DNA from: Euonymus europaeus
Taxonomy: Eukaryota > Streptophyta > Magnoliopsida > Celastrales > Celastraceae
Assembly (NCBI GenBank): GCA_963580455.1
Contig: OY756965.1
Location: 4,786,501 to 4,850,500 of the forward strand
Reading direction: 5' to 3'
Length of the DNA: 64,000 nucleotides
Within the stretch, counting starts at the first letter, position 1; each line of letters starts with the position of its first letter. Shown in pieces: positions 19,977-31,900 of this stretch. The notes beneath the pieces are model-generated. The model saw only the letters and a list, made by a program, of their open reading frames with translations. It was not told the origin of the DNA and ran no database searches. Position numbers and translations under genes: made by a program.

Positions 19977-21023
19977 ATGGCTTCCATTACAACGAAAACG
20001 ACTACAATAGACGACGTTGCAAGACCTCGGAAAAATAGACTCGTATGCTTCTCCTTCGCAGCCTACGCGAAATCCCTCATCGACCACCTTCAGTTCTTCA
20101 ACATACCTGTCCTTCCGGGTCTCACTGATCACGAATTCTCTGCGTTGGAATCGTCTTTTAACCTCTCTTTCCCTCCTGACCTCAGCTCCATTCTCCGAGA
20201 AGGCCTCCCAGTGGGCCATCACTTCCCCAATTGGCGCTCCTCCTCCGAACAGCAACTTCGCATCCTCATCGACCTTCCGCGATTAAACCTTCTCAGGAAC
20301 ATTTCGACAAACAACTTCTGGGTGGACTCTTGGGGAGACAAACCTGAAAGAATTGAGCAAGCCGTAAAAAAAGCCAAGCTGTTTATTGATAAAGCGCCAC
20401 TTCTTCTTCCCGTTTATTGGAACTGTTATATTGTTTCTACGCCGAACGTATCCGGCAATCCGGTGTTTTATGTCGATGATCGGGAAGTGCGTGTTATAAG
20501 CTATGACGTGACAAGGTTTTTTCTGGAAATTGAGTTTCTTAAAATGGGTATTTTCCGGTCGGTTGCGTTGGCCGAGAGGTTAAAAACTGATGCACCGGCT
20601 TGGGCGGCAACTGCGGCCAAAAGGGTTGAGTTCTGGACTGAGGTGGCCGAACGCGGACGGAGAGTGGTGGCGCGTGGGCCGACGCACGGGTGGTGGGGTG
20701 GAGGTGATTTAGGGAGGTGTTTGGAGGAGGTTTATTGGAGATTGAGAGATGGAGGGTGGGGAGAAGAGGAGGTGCGGGAGACGATGTTGATAATGGACGG
20801 TTACGATGATGGCAAGAGACGTGTAGTGGATGGTGAGAGTGTGGAGTGGCACGTGAGAATTCTTGCAATTGTGTTATTGCGTGCGGGGTGGAGTACGGAA
20901 GACGTGGTGTACTCGCTTGATCTTGACGAATATCAGTATCCAAATAGTTGTTCCCTGGAAAATATTGATTATCAAATAAGCAGTATGAGTATGTTGACGC
21001 AGTCGCAGTCTCTTGAGGTTTGA
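19977..21023 (+). CDS. SMI1/KNR4 (SUKH)-like plant protein, single exon
   Basis: The intact frame encodes 348 residues from the ATG at 19977. An in-frame ATG at 19851 would add 42 residues encoded mostly by the CT microsatellite, so the later start is preferred. Residues 48-72 (LPGLTDHEFSALESS..LSFPPDLSSILREG) match the opening of SUKH/SMI1-KNR4 domains, where an E-x-x-x-LE helix precedes LPxDL. A later segment contains PVYWNCYIVS and GNPVFYVDDREV, typical of the same fold. Comparable uncharacterised proteins occur in other dicots. In fungi and bacteria SUKH domains act as protein-binding modules, but no function is established for this plant family. The coding region is richer in G+C than its flanks. 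Confidence 0.85.
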   Translation: MASITTKTTTIDDVARPRKNRLVCFSFAAYAKSLIDHLQFFNIPVLPGLTDHEFSALESSFNLSFPPDLSSILREGLPVGHHFPNWRSSSEQQLRILIDLPRLNLLRNISTNNFWVDSWGDKPERIEQAVKKAKLFIDKAPLLLPVYWNCYIVSTPNVSGNPVFYVDDREVRVISYDVTRFFLEIEFLKMGIFRSVALAERLKTDAPAWAATAAKRVEFWTEVAERGRRVVARGPTHGWWGGGDLGRCLEEVYWRLRDGGWGEEEVRETMLIMDGYDDGKRRVVDGESVEWHVRILAIVLLRAGWSTEDVVYSLDLDEYQYPNSCSLENIDYQISSMSMLTQSQSLEV

Positions 21024-21732
21024 TTTTCTTGTTTTTGTGATGGTGAGGTTTTCTCCATTTTCAAAGGTGATAGAGTCAGGTTGACATCTTGGTTGATAAA
21101 TTAATTCCTCCTCGTAATTAAAATTGGATTTATTTTGATGTAAATAGTTACCTTAAATAAAATCAAAAATTAGAATTACGATTTGTCCTTATATTTTTAA
21201 TTAGTGGAAGATGGTGGAGTTCGAATTCTGAGATTCGAGATTACGTACGATTCATTTCGTCATATGACCAACAAGTGATTCGTATTCAAAATTTCCTCAT
21301 TGTTGATGTTGTGCTGCATTCCTTGTGTTATCAACAGTAGGAGGAAAATAAAGGATAAGATTGCAAGCATTTGTTGACAAATCGTGGCCTGCTAATTTGT
21401 ATGAAAAAGCTTACATGAACACGAGACTTTACAGCGACTAAGAAATCAAACTTATGTAAGCCTTCCACGTGGACTTTGAATGTATATGTTCAATAAAAAC
21501 GAAAGGACAAGGAGAAATTCATGAAATGGTCGGCAATTATAGTGGTTAAGACTTAAGACCACAAGGACGACATGGAATAGAATACCAATTTCTCACAAGT
21601 AAAACAAAAAAGGGAACCAAGTAACAACCAACTTTTTAATGTGGCAAGAAAGAGCAAAACAAGCGCAACACAGAAATCATGGAGGATGGGAGCCCATGAG
21701 TTTGCTTGCTCCCGGCCTTTCAGTTCAAGAAT
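21024..21732. other. Intergenic, 3' flank of the SUKH-like gene
   Basis: Nothing beyond short chance frames was seen. Confidence 0.5.
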
Positions 21733-22784
21733 ATGTTTGGTTTACACATTTTTCACTTGTTTTATGTTTTCATTTTCTAGAAAATAGAAAACCTGTTTGA
21801 TAAGTATAAAATTCAGAAATGGAAAATTACGTAGAAAATAGAAAACGTAAAAATGTCGTTTTCTAGAATAGAAAACAAAAAAGTTGGGGCTATATACCTA
21901 ATTTGTTTAATGCAATGTGTTTATTTACCAAATCTCGGACCCGATACCATTTCCGAATCTCGTCGTGACCCGGGCACCTTCCTGGACCCCGAAATGACCT
22001 GGCAAGATTCCAATCCCCAAGATAACCTGAGACTATTCCTGAATCTCGGGATGACCCAGGTCCGATCCTGAACCTTGGAATGACCCGAGCCCATTCCTAG
22101 ACCTCGGGATGACAAGGACCATTAGATGACCTAGCCCATCCCCGGACCAAGGGATGACCTAGTCTCTTCCCTAACCTCGGGATGACACAAGCTTGGTCCC
22201 AGACCTAGGGATGACCAAGGCTCGATCCCGAACCTAGAATGCCCCGAGCCAGACCCCAATCCTGGGATGTCTAGGGCCCATTCCCAAACCCCAGATGAAT
22301 TGTGCTCGATCCCAAACATAGGGATGACTTAAGTTCGTTATCAGACCCTAACCTGTCCCATGCTTGATCCCGGACACGGGATGACCTAAGATAGTTGTTG
22401 GACCTCTACATGACCCAAGCCCATTCCCAGACCCCGGCAATACCTTAGCATGATCCCGGACCCCAGCTTGATTCAAGTCATTTACCGAACGTTGACCTGT
22501 TCGGGGCCAACCCTTGATCTTGGGTTGACACGGGCCCGATCCCTAATCTCTAACTCCGACATGACTTCAGGCTGACCGATCCCCAACCCTGATTTGTCTT
22601 GGGCCTGATATCCAAAATCCAATATGATTCGAGGTTGATTCTAGACCCAACTTATTTAATTATTTTTTGTTTTATAAACAATTTTTAGGTACTCCAAACC
22701 AAACATATTTTCTATTACTTAGAAAGTAGAAACCGAAAATAAAAATAAAAAATGAAAATAGAAAACAAAAAACAAACCAAACAT
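21733..22784. mobile_element. MITE-like element carrying an internal minisatellite
   Basis: Inverted ends ATGTTTGGTTT (21733) and AAACCAAACAT (ends 22784) enclose AT-rich arms containing repeated GAAAATAGAAAAC phrases. A large GC-rich tandem array fills the middle. No target duplication could be recognised, and the right end touches the next foldback element. There is no coding region. Confidence 0.65.
21940..22660. repeat. GC-rich degenerate minisatellite, unit about 29 bp
   Basis: More than 20 degenerate units follow the pattern ATGACCYRRGCCCGATCCC followed by RRACCTCGGG. The array contrasts sharply with its AT-rich surroundings. Frames read through it in both directions are composition artefacts. 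Confidence 0.85.
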
Positions 22785-24751
22785 GGATCGAGGGGAGAAC
22801 AGGTGCACTAGTGCACCGATTATTTACTTGTTCAATTTTCTAATCGTCGGATCAAAAGAGAAATCTGATTGTAAATTTTGGATTCTTTTTTCTCAGTTTT
22901 TTTCGCCTGAGTGTCTATTTGTTAAATTTTTTTTAGACTTTTTCTTCCCAAGTTTATTTTCTTCTCTTTTCTTTTGGAAGCCTCAATCATATCATAAAGA
23001 AGAGTAGCAAGATTTTCCTCCCAAGATGGTCAATGAAAGCATACACATTTGGAAGGCAAAGACATGGAGTTAGAATTTCATAACTATTTCCTCTCCAAGA
23101 ACTAATTGAACAACATTGGGTTAAGTACACTCCAGTCATCTAAAGAGTTGTGAAAAATCATTTTCATCACAAAAAATTCAGAAGTAGCATTTTGATCACC
23201 CAATGTTCTATTTTGTTCCATAGTAATCACTCGAACAGATTTTGCATTTGTTGGGTAGTCAACGTGCATACGTGGCACTTTGACCACTAAGTGCAACTGC
23301 TGACAATTGCCACATGTAAAATAACTATTTAAAGAAAATAAAGAAGATCATTAAAAATGATTATTCACCTGTACATCCACAACATCTCTCTCACCGAATC
23401 GAAATCATTTGTTAAAACACGTGATTGTAATTAATCAAGATGAAGCCTGAATGATCAATAGATGGAGAGAATTGATTAGGTATGGCGCGGACTCACCGTC
23501 TTATGTTGAAGTTGAAGAAGGAATTGCTGAGATGCTCCCTTCACTTGGCCTATATCTAGTCGGCAGATGGACCAGTTAAGGGAGGCAGAGACTTTTAGAA
23601 TGATGACGTCATTTTCATGAATCGAAGCCTCCTTTTGTGCTACTTGAGAGAAGCAGCGTTTGGCGCGTAGAGAATTCGCTTAGGATAATACCCTCACGGC
23701 GATAAGTCGCCATCATTTCATTTTTGATGCGACGGAGAGGGATATGCCCCTTTCGCTTGGGCAAGAACATATTGAGATGGCTTCGATGACACTTGAATAG
23801 TCGGAACCGGCGATAATAGGGAGAGGTCATACTTCGTGCGGAGGTTATCGATTTGGGTTTCCAACATCTTGTAGAGATGAAATAGGCCGCTTGAGCAAGA
23901 ATGGATCGACATCGTGGAGGAGAGGGATCTGATCAGGAGAAAGATACATCATTGTTTAAATCTGAGCGGTGAAGAGGGACAGGGGTGGATACAATTTTAG
24001 AGGTTTTTTTTTTCTCTAAATGTTGAATTTTAAAAATTTCAATTTATTTTTTTTCCTTTTTTATGCCATATGGCACATATATGTATTGTTTGCTTTAGTG
24101 ACTGACGTCGTCTTGCCTTATAAGCAAACTTTAACTGTTTCTTAAAGGTCAACGTTTTGGCACGTTGATTGTCCGAAAAATGTGAAATCTGCACGAGTGA
24201 TTACCAGGAAACAAAATGGAATATTGGGTGATCAAAATATAACTTTTGAATTTTCGGTGATGAAAATGATTTTTCACAACTCTTTCAATGACCACAAATA
24301 TACTTAACCCTAACACACTTATCATTACAAACACAAATTATAAAATCTATTAACAAAGGAATTCTTATATGTATAGACAGAAATACCTTTTAGTTGGGTA
24401 AGTCAATCTACACCAATATAAGGAAAAATAATTTTACTTCTCAAACCTGGGATTTTTCACGATAATCTCCATTGTTCCACACAAAATTAGATCAATTTTG
24501 AATACATTGAAAAGAAAGAAACAAGATACAAATTGAAATCAAGATAGCCAGAGGCAAAAGTAAATGGAAAAACACAAAATAAAATTGAGGAAAGAGAAAA
24601 TAAAAGGAAAGATATGCAATGAGCATTCAAAAGAAAAGAGGAAAGGTACGACCTAGAAGAAAGGTACAACCGTCACATTTATCTCTTTTGATATGACGGT
24701 TAGAAAACTGAACAAGTAAATAACTAGTACACCGATTCTCCCCTCAATCCA
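22784..24751. mobile_element. Foldback element (outer), about 2 kb
   Basis: The left arm from TGGATCGAGGGGAGAA through GTTCAATTTTCTAATCGTC is repeated in inverse orientation at the right end (24681-24751), with an arm of roughly 70-80 bp. The flanks share CAAACA. The interior holds a second foldback element and no intact gene. Class is uncertain. Confidence 0.65.
23118..24310. mobile_element. Nested foldback element (inner), about 1.2 kb
   Basis: It has ends GGGTTAAGTA and TACTTAACCC. The arms of about 120-170 bp also share GTTGTGAAAAATCATTTTCATCAC, GATCACCCAATrTTC and GTGATTACC segments in inverse orientation. The tip resembles that of the small MITE at 18270 (GGGTAATTACATTTTAGTCA). The middle (23400-23990) has moderate coding-like composition on the minus strand but no recognisable protein, possibly a captured fragment. 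A target duplication is not clear. Confidence 0.7.
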
Positions 24752-24913
24752 TCAAACACACCCTTTAGATTTGGAACGCTCATTTAGTCACTTCATAGGC
24801 TAAGAAGTTCGCTGAGGACTGGATTTTCAATGGTTCCCTTCCTTGAAAACGAAAATAGGAGTGAGCGTGAGGGATTCATCTTCCAAGATTGAGAATTAGG
24901 CTCAAGAAAAGGA
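24752..24913. other. Short spacer before the MULE
   Basis: No feature was recognised. Confidence 0.4.
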
Positions 24914-24922
24914 CATACAAAT

Positions 24923-25045
24923 GGGAAATTTGTGAATTTGACCCGTTTTGAAAACCGTTTTAGCTATCTAACCCTGATTTTAGAAATTTTAAAATCTAAC
25001 CCTTTTAGCTAAGGAAATATCCTTCATGCCCCCACTTCTCATTTC
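24923..25045 (+). repeat. Left terminal inverted repeat of the MULE
   Basis: This 123-bp repeat beginning GGGAAATTTGTG is matched in inverse orientation at 33820-33942 with about five mismatches. It would contain the transposase binding site. Confidence 0.93.
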
Positions 25046-25529
25046 CCTTCCTTCTAGAATGAAATCGTTAAATTCATTTTTGGACATGCACAGAGAATCC
25101 CGACGACGCAGAAACCCATTTTCAGACAATAGGGGGAGGAGTGCGACGGCAGGTGCTCTGATTGAGCAACTCAAACTTGCTTTTGGACCGCATGTACTGC
25201 AGCTCCTCAAGCTTCTTCGCACATTCCAGTATCCTAGCTGAGGTTTACAAGTCAGAAACTCGAATCTGCTTTTGCCACATCTCTCCAACTCTCAAGCTTT
25301 GTCTTGTTTCGTCATTAATCCGACAACATACAGTTAACTTCTTCTACCCTCATGAATTTTTTATCTTCCCAGATCTATATTACTGTTGCTTCCTACAGTT
25401 TAGTCTTTTTTCTTCAGTTTGTTGGAGTTCTGGTGACTGAGTAGTACATTTTCGTTGTGTTTTGGAACATTGTTAGGATAGATTGCGAGTTATGGAGAAA
25501 AGAAGAGATTGTGGTGGCGCTTAGTTTTA

Positions 25530-25690
25530 TATGTGGTTTAAAATTTTTGGTTGAGAATAGTATGAATATTAGTTTTGAACATTGTAATATTTGGTTTAGA
25601 ATGGTGTTAAATTTTATGTAAAATTAATCTAAACTACTGTAAATTACTGTAAATTATTTGGTTTAGAATGGTTTAGAATAATGTAAAATT
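25530..25690 (+). repeat. GGTTTAGAA-rich leader upstream of the transposase
   Basis: Several copies of TTTGGTTTAGAATGGT and TACTGTAAATTA occur just before the transposase start codon. The core is the same as in the other non-coding parts of the MULE and is in sense orientation to the transposase. Confidence 0.7.
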
Positions 25691-25766
25691 ATTTTGTAAA
25701 TTACTGTCAAATTATCTTTCTAACAGTACTTTCCTATTTATAAGGTACGAATTTAATTTAGAAGAC

Positions 25767-28479
25767 ATGAAAGAGGTTAGTATTCTGATTAGGTACTTTG
25801 GAGTGTGGGAAAAAGTTGATCTCAACTATATATACAAAGGTGGGAGAAGCAAGGGTATCATAGTTTCCGACGACATTTCTTACGTTAATTTAATGGATAA
25901 AGTCCATGACATTACAAAACTCAACCCTCGGAGGCATAAGATTGAGATGAAGTACCTCTACAATGTGCATGGTCCTACAGAGCCAGTTGAGATTGAAGAA
26001 GACGATGACGTACGTTTTTTCCTTCGTTGTAACACGGATAGAAGCGTTCCAGCAACTTCCTTGTGCATTTCTTCAACCATTATAGAAATCAACGAACATT
26101 TTGCCGAAAACATTCCATATAGACATGTTGCGGATGATGTGTTGTATTCTTTAGGAGAAGGAAGAGCTGAATTGAGTGGCTTTCGATGTAGCAGAAACAA
26201 AGGGAGGCCGGTGGACATTGGTGTGGTAGACTATCGTGAACCTGTGCAAGAACCTTTGGTCGATCTTTTTGATGACTATTTTGATCATGGAGAAGATGAT
26301 CAAAGATGTGATGAAGTTCCTGAACCAGTCGATAGCCCACTGCATCATCCAGTCGACGCTTCAGTAACTGATTCAGTCCATGGCAATCAAAACTCTGTGC
26401 AACATCAGGCACCGACTGCAACTGAACATTGTGCTAGCATTCCTTCTGTGAACTGTGCCGGAGGCTCTTTCTCTGACGAAATTTCAGATGGTATTATGGT
26501 TGATGAATATTTCCCGGACAAGAAGACTTTGCACTTTAGGCTGTGTATGTACGCTTTGAAAAACCACTTTCAATTCAAAGTTGAGAAGTCCACTAAAACT
26601 CTATTCGTCGCCAGATGTTATGACTCTGATTGCAAGTGGTGGCTACGAGCCACTTGTCAGGCAAACAGTTCTGTATTTGTCATCAAGAAGTTCCGTGATG
26701 TTCACGCTTCGGTTAAATGCCTTACCTTTAATGACAATCGTCAAGCAACTGGTGCGTTGATCGGTGAGGTCATCAAGTCAAAATACGAGTCAGTTGGTCG
26801 CATTTATCGGCCCAATGATGTAATTCAAGATTTTCAGAAGGAATATGGTGTCAAGTGTACGTATTGGAAAGGATGGAAGGCTAGGGAAATCGCCCTAAAT
26901 TCAATATATGGATCTGCAGAGGAAGGATATTTTGATCTGCCACTCTTTTGTAAGCAAGTTGAGACAAAAAATCCAGGTATGACCATTCATACTATTCTAT
27001 GTTTACGTTGCCAGTATTTGGCTGTTCTAAACCATATAAGATAGGTTGAGAACGGAGTTGTTTAAGGGTTTAGAATAGTGTTAACGATGTTTAGACTGTC
27101 ATTGGTTTAGAAGTGTTTTCATGTTTAGAACAGTATTACTCATGTTTACAAGCATTTTTTGTTTTTTTGAGACACAGGTACGATCACTCACATTCAATAT
27201 GACTCTGCACAGAGATTTAAATACTTCTTCATGGCTCTAGGTCCATGCATAAGAGGATTTCTTTCGTGTATGAGGCCTGTGTTTTGTGTTGATGGAACTC
27301 ATCTCAAGAACAAATATAAGGGGATGTTATTTATTGCCAACACTCTTGATGGTAATAACCAAATATATCCTTTGGCTTTCGGAGTTGGTGATTCTGAAAG
27401 CGATGCTTCTTGGGGATGGTTTTTGGAGAAGTTATGTGGGGCTATTGGGAGTATTCCCAATCTGGCCATTATTTCAGACAGACATAAAAGTATAGAGAAT
27501 GGTGTCCGACGTATTTTTCCCGATGCATTTCATGGGGCATGCATGTATCATATTGGAGGTAATATGAAGGCCAAACGATTTCCTGAATATGCAGTAAACT
27601 TATTCTACAAGGCAGCAAAGTGTTATCGTGTTTCTGAATTCAATAAAGTAATGTGCCAACTCAGAGGGTTTGAGGAGGGGAAGCTGTACGATTATTTGCA
27701 AGATGCAGGTTTTCATAAGTGGGCTAGATGTCATTTCCCTGGGGATCGGTACAGCATCATGACCACTAACATTGCAGAGAGCATGAATGGAACCTTGAAA
27801 GAGGCTCGTTTGTTGCCAATTACGAGTTTGATGAAGTATGTCGTTGGAATGCTTCAAAGATGGTTCCATGAGCGTCGACAAGGTGCAGCTGCCATGACGA
27901 ATGAGATCACAGATCACCATGAAACAATCTTACGGGTGCGACGGTTAAAAGCTAGCCGAATGCATGTCGAACCAATAAGTTACAATGAGTTCCATGTGAG
28001 GGATGGCGACGTGGGAGGACAAGTGGATTTAGGAAGCAGGACTTGCAGCTGCAAGGTATTTGATAATGACCATCTTCCATGTGCACATGCTTGTGCAGCT
28101 ATAGCAACAAGGAATTTATCAACGTCAAGTTTTTGCTCGAAATACTACACCACAGATATGTTGGTCCTTGCATATGCGGAGTCGATATACCCTATAGTCA
28201 GCACTGATGAGCCTCCTACTGTTACAGAACCTATTAAACCTCTTCCTCCTGTTTTCACTGCACGGTCAGGGAGACGACCAAAACGCAGAATACCATCGGC
28301 AGGTAATTTTTATAAATCTTTACATATAAACAAGTATATATATGTTGCTGCTGTAACTCTGAATTGTATGTAATCCAGGTGAGACTGCAAATGTGAGGAT
28401 GTGCAGCCGGTGCAAACAACGTGGTCACAATAGGCAAACATGCAAAGAAGCAACTCCATTGCACCCAACCAATAAGTAG
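25767..28479 (+). CDS. MULE transposase (mudrA-like), 3 exons
   Basis: The predicted join is 25767-26976, 27178-28302 and 28379-28479, giving 811 residues. Both introns are GT-AG and keep the frame (codon GGT split at each junction). After an N-terminal region of about 230 residues comes the MuDR zinc-binding region (C-x4-C, RCYDSDCKWWLRA, about residues 285-300). The MULE catalytic core follows with D442 (CVDGTHL), D504 (IISDRHKSI), the CxxxH site (528) and a probable catalytic E604 (NIAESMN). A SWIM zinc finger begins at C693 (C-x-C...C-x-H). The last exon supplies a CCHC knuckle, C-x2-C-x4-H-x4-C (CSRCKQRGHNRQTC). It would cut and join the element ends in the nucleus. No stop or frameshift interrupts the model. 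Confidence 0.93.
27030..27150 (+). repeat. GGTTTAGAA repeats in transposase intron 1
   Basis: Copies of GGGTTTAGAATAGTGTTAAC, TTGGTTTAGAAGTGTT and ATGTTTAGAACAGTATTAC fill most of this 201-bp intron, in sense orientation. Confidence 0.65.
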
Positions 28480-28620
28480 GAAATATGCTTTTTCAATCTT
28501 CATAAAAGTGTAGTGTACCAAATAACTGATTCCTATTTTCCTTTACTGATATGTCATTGAACATATATGAGTACGCGAACTTTATATTTTTTTCTAACTG
28601 TTCAAATCCAGTTTGAAGCA

Positions 28621-28917
28621 TTCTAAACCATTGGGTGCTAACTGTACAAAACCATTAATAACCATTATAAACCAATTTGCAACCATTCTAAACCATTGGG
28701 TGCTAACTGCACAAAACCATTAATAACCATTATAAACCAATTTGAAGCATTCTAAACCATTGGGTTCTAACTGCACAAAACCATTAATAACCATTATAAA
28801 CCAATTTGCAACCATTCTAAACCATTGGGTGCTAACTGCACAAAACCATTAATAACCATTATAAACCAATTTGAAGCATTCTAAACCATTGGGTTCTAAC
28901 TGCACAAAACCATTCAT
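28621..28917 (-). repeat. Dimeric 64/65-bp minisatellite between the two MULE genes
   Basis: Units begin TTCTAAACCATTGGG at 28621, 28686, 28750, 28815 and 28879 (last one partial). Two unit types alternate, one ending TTTGCAACCA (65 bp) and one ending TTTGAAGCA (64 bp), so the higher-order period is 129 bp. The array lies downstream of the transposase stop and runs into the last exon of the protease gene. Confidence 0.92.
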
Positions 28918-31900
28918 TTCAGACAGCTTCAGCAGTGACAATGGGACGTCCGCACTCAGCAGCTCGATGAATTTGATAGTGAATACTCCGCAGTCAGAAC
29001 TGAAAAAATCGAAAACCAATAGAAATGAATAATGAGTATCACAATAAACATGGTACGAAATTATTAATACTCACCCATTCTCTTGTTGGGGAACATTGGC
29101 TGGCCGTTGTACAGGCCATTGTTTGACGTCGTTAGCCCCTAGCATTCCAGCCCTCATCAACAACTGAGGGATCATAGTCTTGAGGGCTTTCATTTGCCCC
29201 TCGAAGACTGCACCCCTGGTGTGACTTTTGAGGGAGTCATAAGCGAGTATCTGCCTCCCCTTTATATCAATCAGAATAGCTATCCAATGACTTCCACCTA
29301 GGTTCCATGGAAGGTACACTCGCTCCACTCTTGACCATGGGACGTTGTCGCCAAAACCAACAACATAATTGTATAGCCTTTGATCTCTGTCCCAAATAGC
29401 TGGGTCGGTGGTTTTTTCGAATAGAAACCACCTATGCGACAAGAATAACTGAAAAACAATGTATATAATAAAATTAATTCACAGCGTACATGGAATACGA
29501 GACAACGTAACCCATGAAAAAGGTGAAGACTGTAACTTACAGCAAAGGGGGTCTTCATGATATGAATATTTTGAGGGAACACGTTGGGGTGCTTAGTTTT
29601 CCGCATCAGAATGAAGTCAATTGCAGTGTCTAAATGCTACAAACAAAACTCATTAAATTTTCTAAATGATTTCATTCATAGAAATCCAATCCACATTACA
29701 GAACACAAAAGGTTTAGATGTCTAAACCATAATCTAACGACTCTAAACCTTAATTATAACTATTCTATACCAAAAGGTTTAGATGTCTAAACCAAATCAC
29801 ATAACACTAAATACCACTGTGTACATTAAATATAAACATTCTAACCCATAATCTAACTATTCTAAACGTAAATTGAAACTGTTTTAGGTGTCTAAGCCAC
29901 AAAACATAACACAAAATACCACTGCCTTTTATTAAATATAAACATTCTAAACCATAATCTAACTATTCTAAACCTTAATTATAACTATTCTATACCAAAA
30001 GGTTTAGATGTCTAAACCAAATCACATAACACTTAATACCACTGTCTACCATTAAATATAAACATTCTAAACGAAAATATAGCTATTCTAAACCTTAATT
30101 AGAACTATTCGGTACACAAATGTTAAGAAGTATAAATACGTACTGTATCTTCCAGCCATGCTTCTTGGGTAAGCAAATCAGAAAACCATTTTTTGTTGGC
30201 TGAGCATGATGGAAATTCCACATGCATCTTATCCGTCATGTTCAAGAAAAATTCATCAAACATAGCCTCGCAATCCACTGGTAAATCCCGTTCGGGGTTG
30301 AAGTGGGTTGGGGGATGGATTGTGCGCTTAAGGGTTTTTGAGGGGTCAGTGTACGGAGACATTTGATATTTACTTGTTTTGGTAACCCTCTTAGCGCGCC
30401 CTGCAATGTTTGCAGGAGCCATCCCAATTACAGAATTTTTTATGAACTCTGCAACTTCTGGACTGGAGATGATGAAGCTTGCATCCACTGATAGTGGCTG
30501 TGGTGTAATAGGCAAAACTATATCAGTAACTTTGCTACCATGTAGCCCCTTTTCATTAATGCCTGAGTCAGGTTCTTTGTCATCATCATTAAGGCTTTGG
30601 TCATCCTTACTCTCAACCAATTTCAATTTCTTTTCTTCTTCATCTCGACCTTCAAGATCTTTCAAATCTCTGAGAACCTTCCCCACGATCTCTTCATCAT
30701 CTTTCAGATTCTCCTCAACATTTTCTTCCGACTCCCTACCAATATTGGACTCAGGCTTCCCCACGATCTCTTCATCATCTTTCAGATTCTCCTCTACATT
30801 TTCTTCCCCCTCCCTACCAATATTGGACTCAGGCTTCCCCACGATCTCTTCATCATCTTTCTTATTCTCCTCAACATTTTCTTCCTCCTCCCTACTAATA
30901 TTCGTCTCAGGCTTCCTATTAACCTTTAAAACTCTCTTCTTATAACTTTTATTTAAATCCGCCAACATTTCCCTAAGAGTTTTTTCAGGCTGTTGATGTT
31001 GGTCTCTTAACCTTTGAGAATGCCTCCTTGGAGATTTTTCCGTCATCTCATCCTTCAGCAAGGTATCTGGCACTTTAGACTTTGAAGGGGGAGCATAATC
31101 TTGTTGTTTTATTTTAACATTGGCGACATTCTTCTTCCTATGCTCCTCATGGCTCTTATTCACTACCTTCTTCTCTGGCATTTTTTTCATGTCCACCACT
31201 TTTTTCCTCTCAGTGACTGCCTTTCCTTTTTTTTCTATATTTGCATCACCTCTTACGAGGTCTTCAATTCTCTCTAGTCTATTAAGGACCATATTGCTTC
31301 GTCCATCTATTTTTTTCTCCAGGTCTGTTATCAAACCCCTCAACATGGCATAAGTGTCACCCTGTGTTCAATGAATGACAAAATTATCAGATAACTAAAT
31401 TCAGACAAACACTATACTAAACTTAGATCATCAACATTCTAAACCAAAACAAAACCTGTTCTAAACCTAACGAACAATTTCAATGCTTGAATAAACAAAA
31501 TCATATTTTTTGTTTTTAAATAAATAATATATATATATGTATATATACATATAAAACATTACGTTATGGATATTATTCATTTAAATGGATCGGTTGCAAA
31601 CCTCATGCTCTTCATCGTAGTTGGTGGCCATTTTTTGTTTTTTTGGTTCTTTTTTCCCCTTTCCAGCTCTAATAACAGGTGCCTTGACAAAAATGCACAG
31701 ACTGGCATTGTTTGAGCTCGAGTATTCCTGTTCGAGCTCAATAATGGTAGGCAAGAGGAATTCATTCACAATTAACCCATCCATGTCCAACACATCCTCC
31801 ACAGCAGCTGATCTCGGAGAAACATGGGGTCTCCACTTCAGCATTCTGGGATACATTTCGCCACTCTTCGTTGCGAATTTTTCTCCCAACAAAGGCACAG

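Noticed and set aside
21853..22319. Short Pro/Gly/Ser-rich frames on both strands
   Set aside because: They are translations of the GC-rich minisatellite.
28621..28917. Regular repeats taken as a CRISPR array
   Set aside because: Units are contiguous with no unique spacers, and the genome is that of a plant.
30379..30945. 188-codon open frame rich in Ser and Phe on the plus strand
   Set aside because: It is the antisense of the acidic repeat exon of the protease gene. The repeats create an open frame by composition only.
30123..31346. 407-residue acidic protein as a separate gene
   Set aside because: Both ends sit at splice sites in phase with neighbouring exons. It is exon 3 of the Ulp1-like gene.
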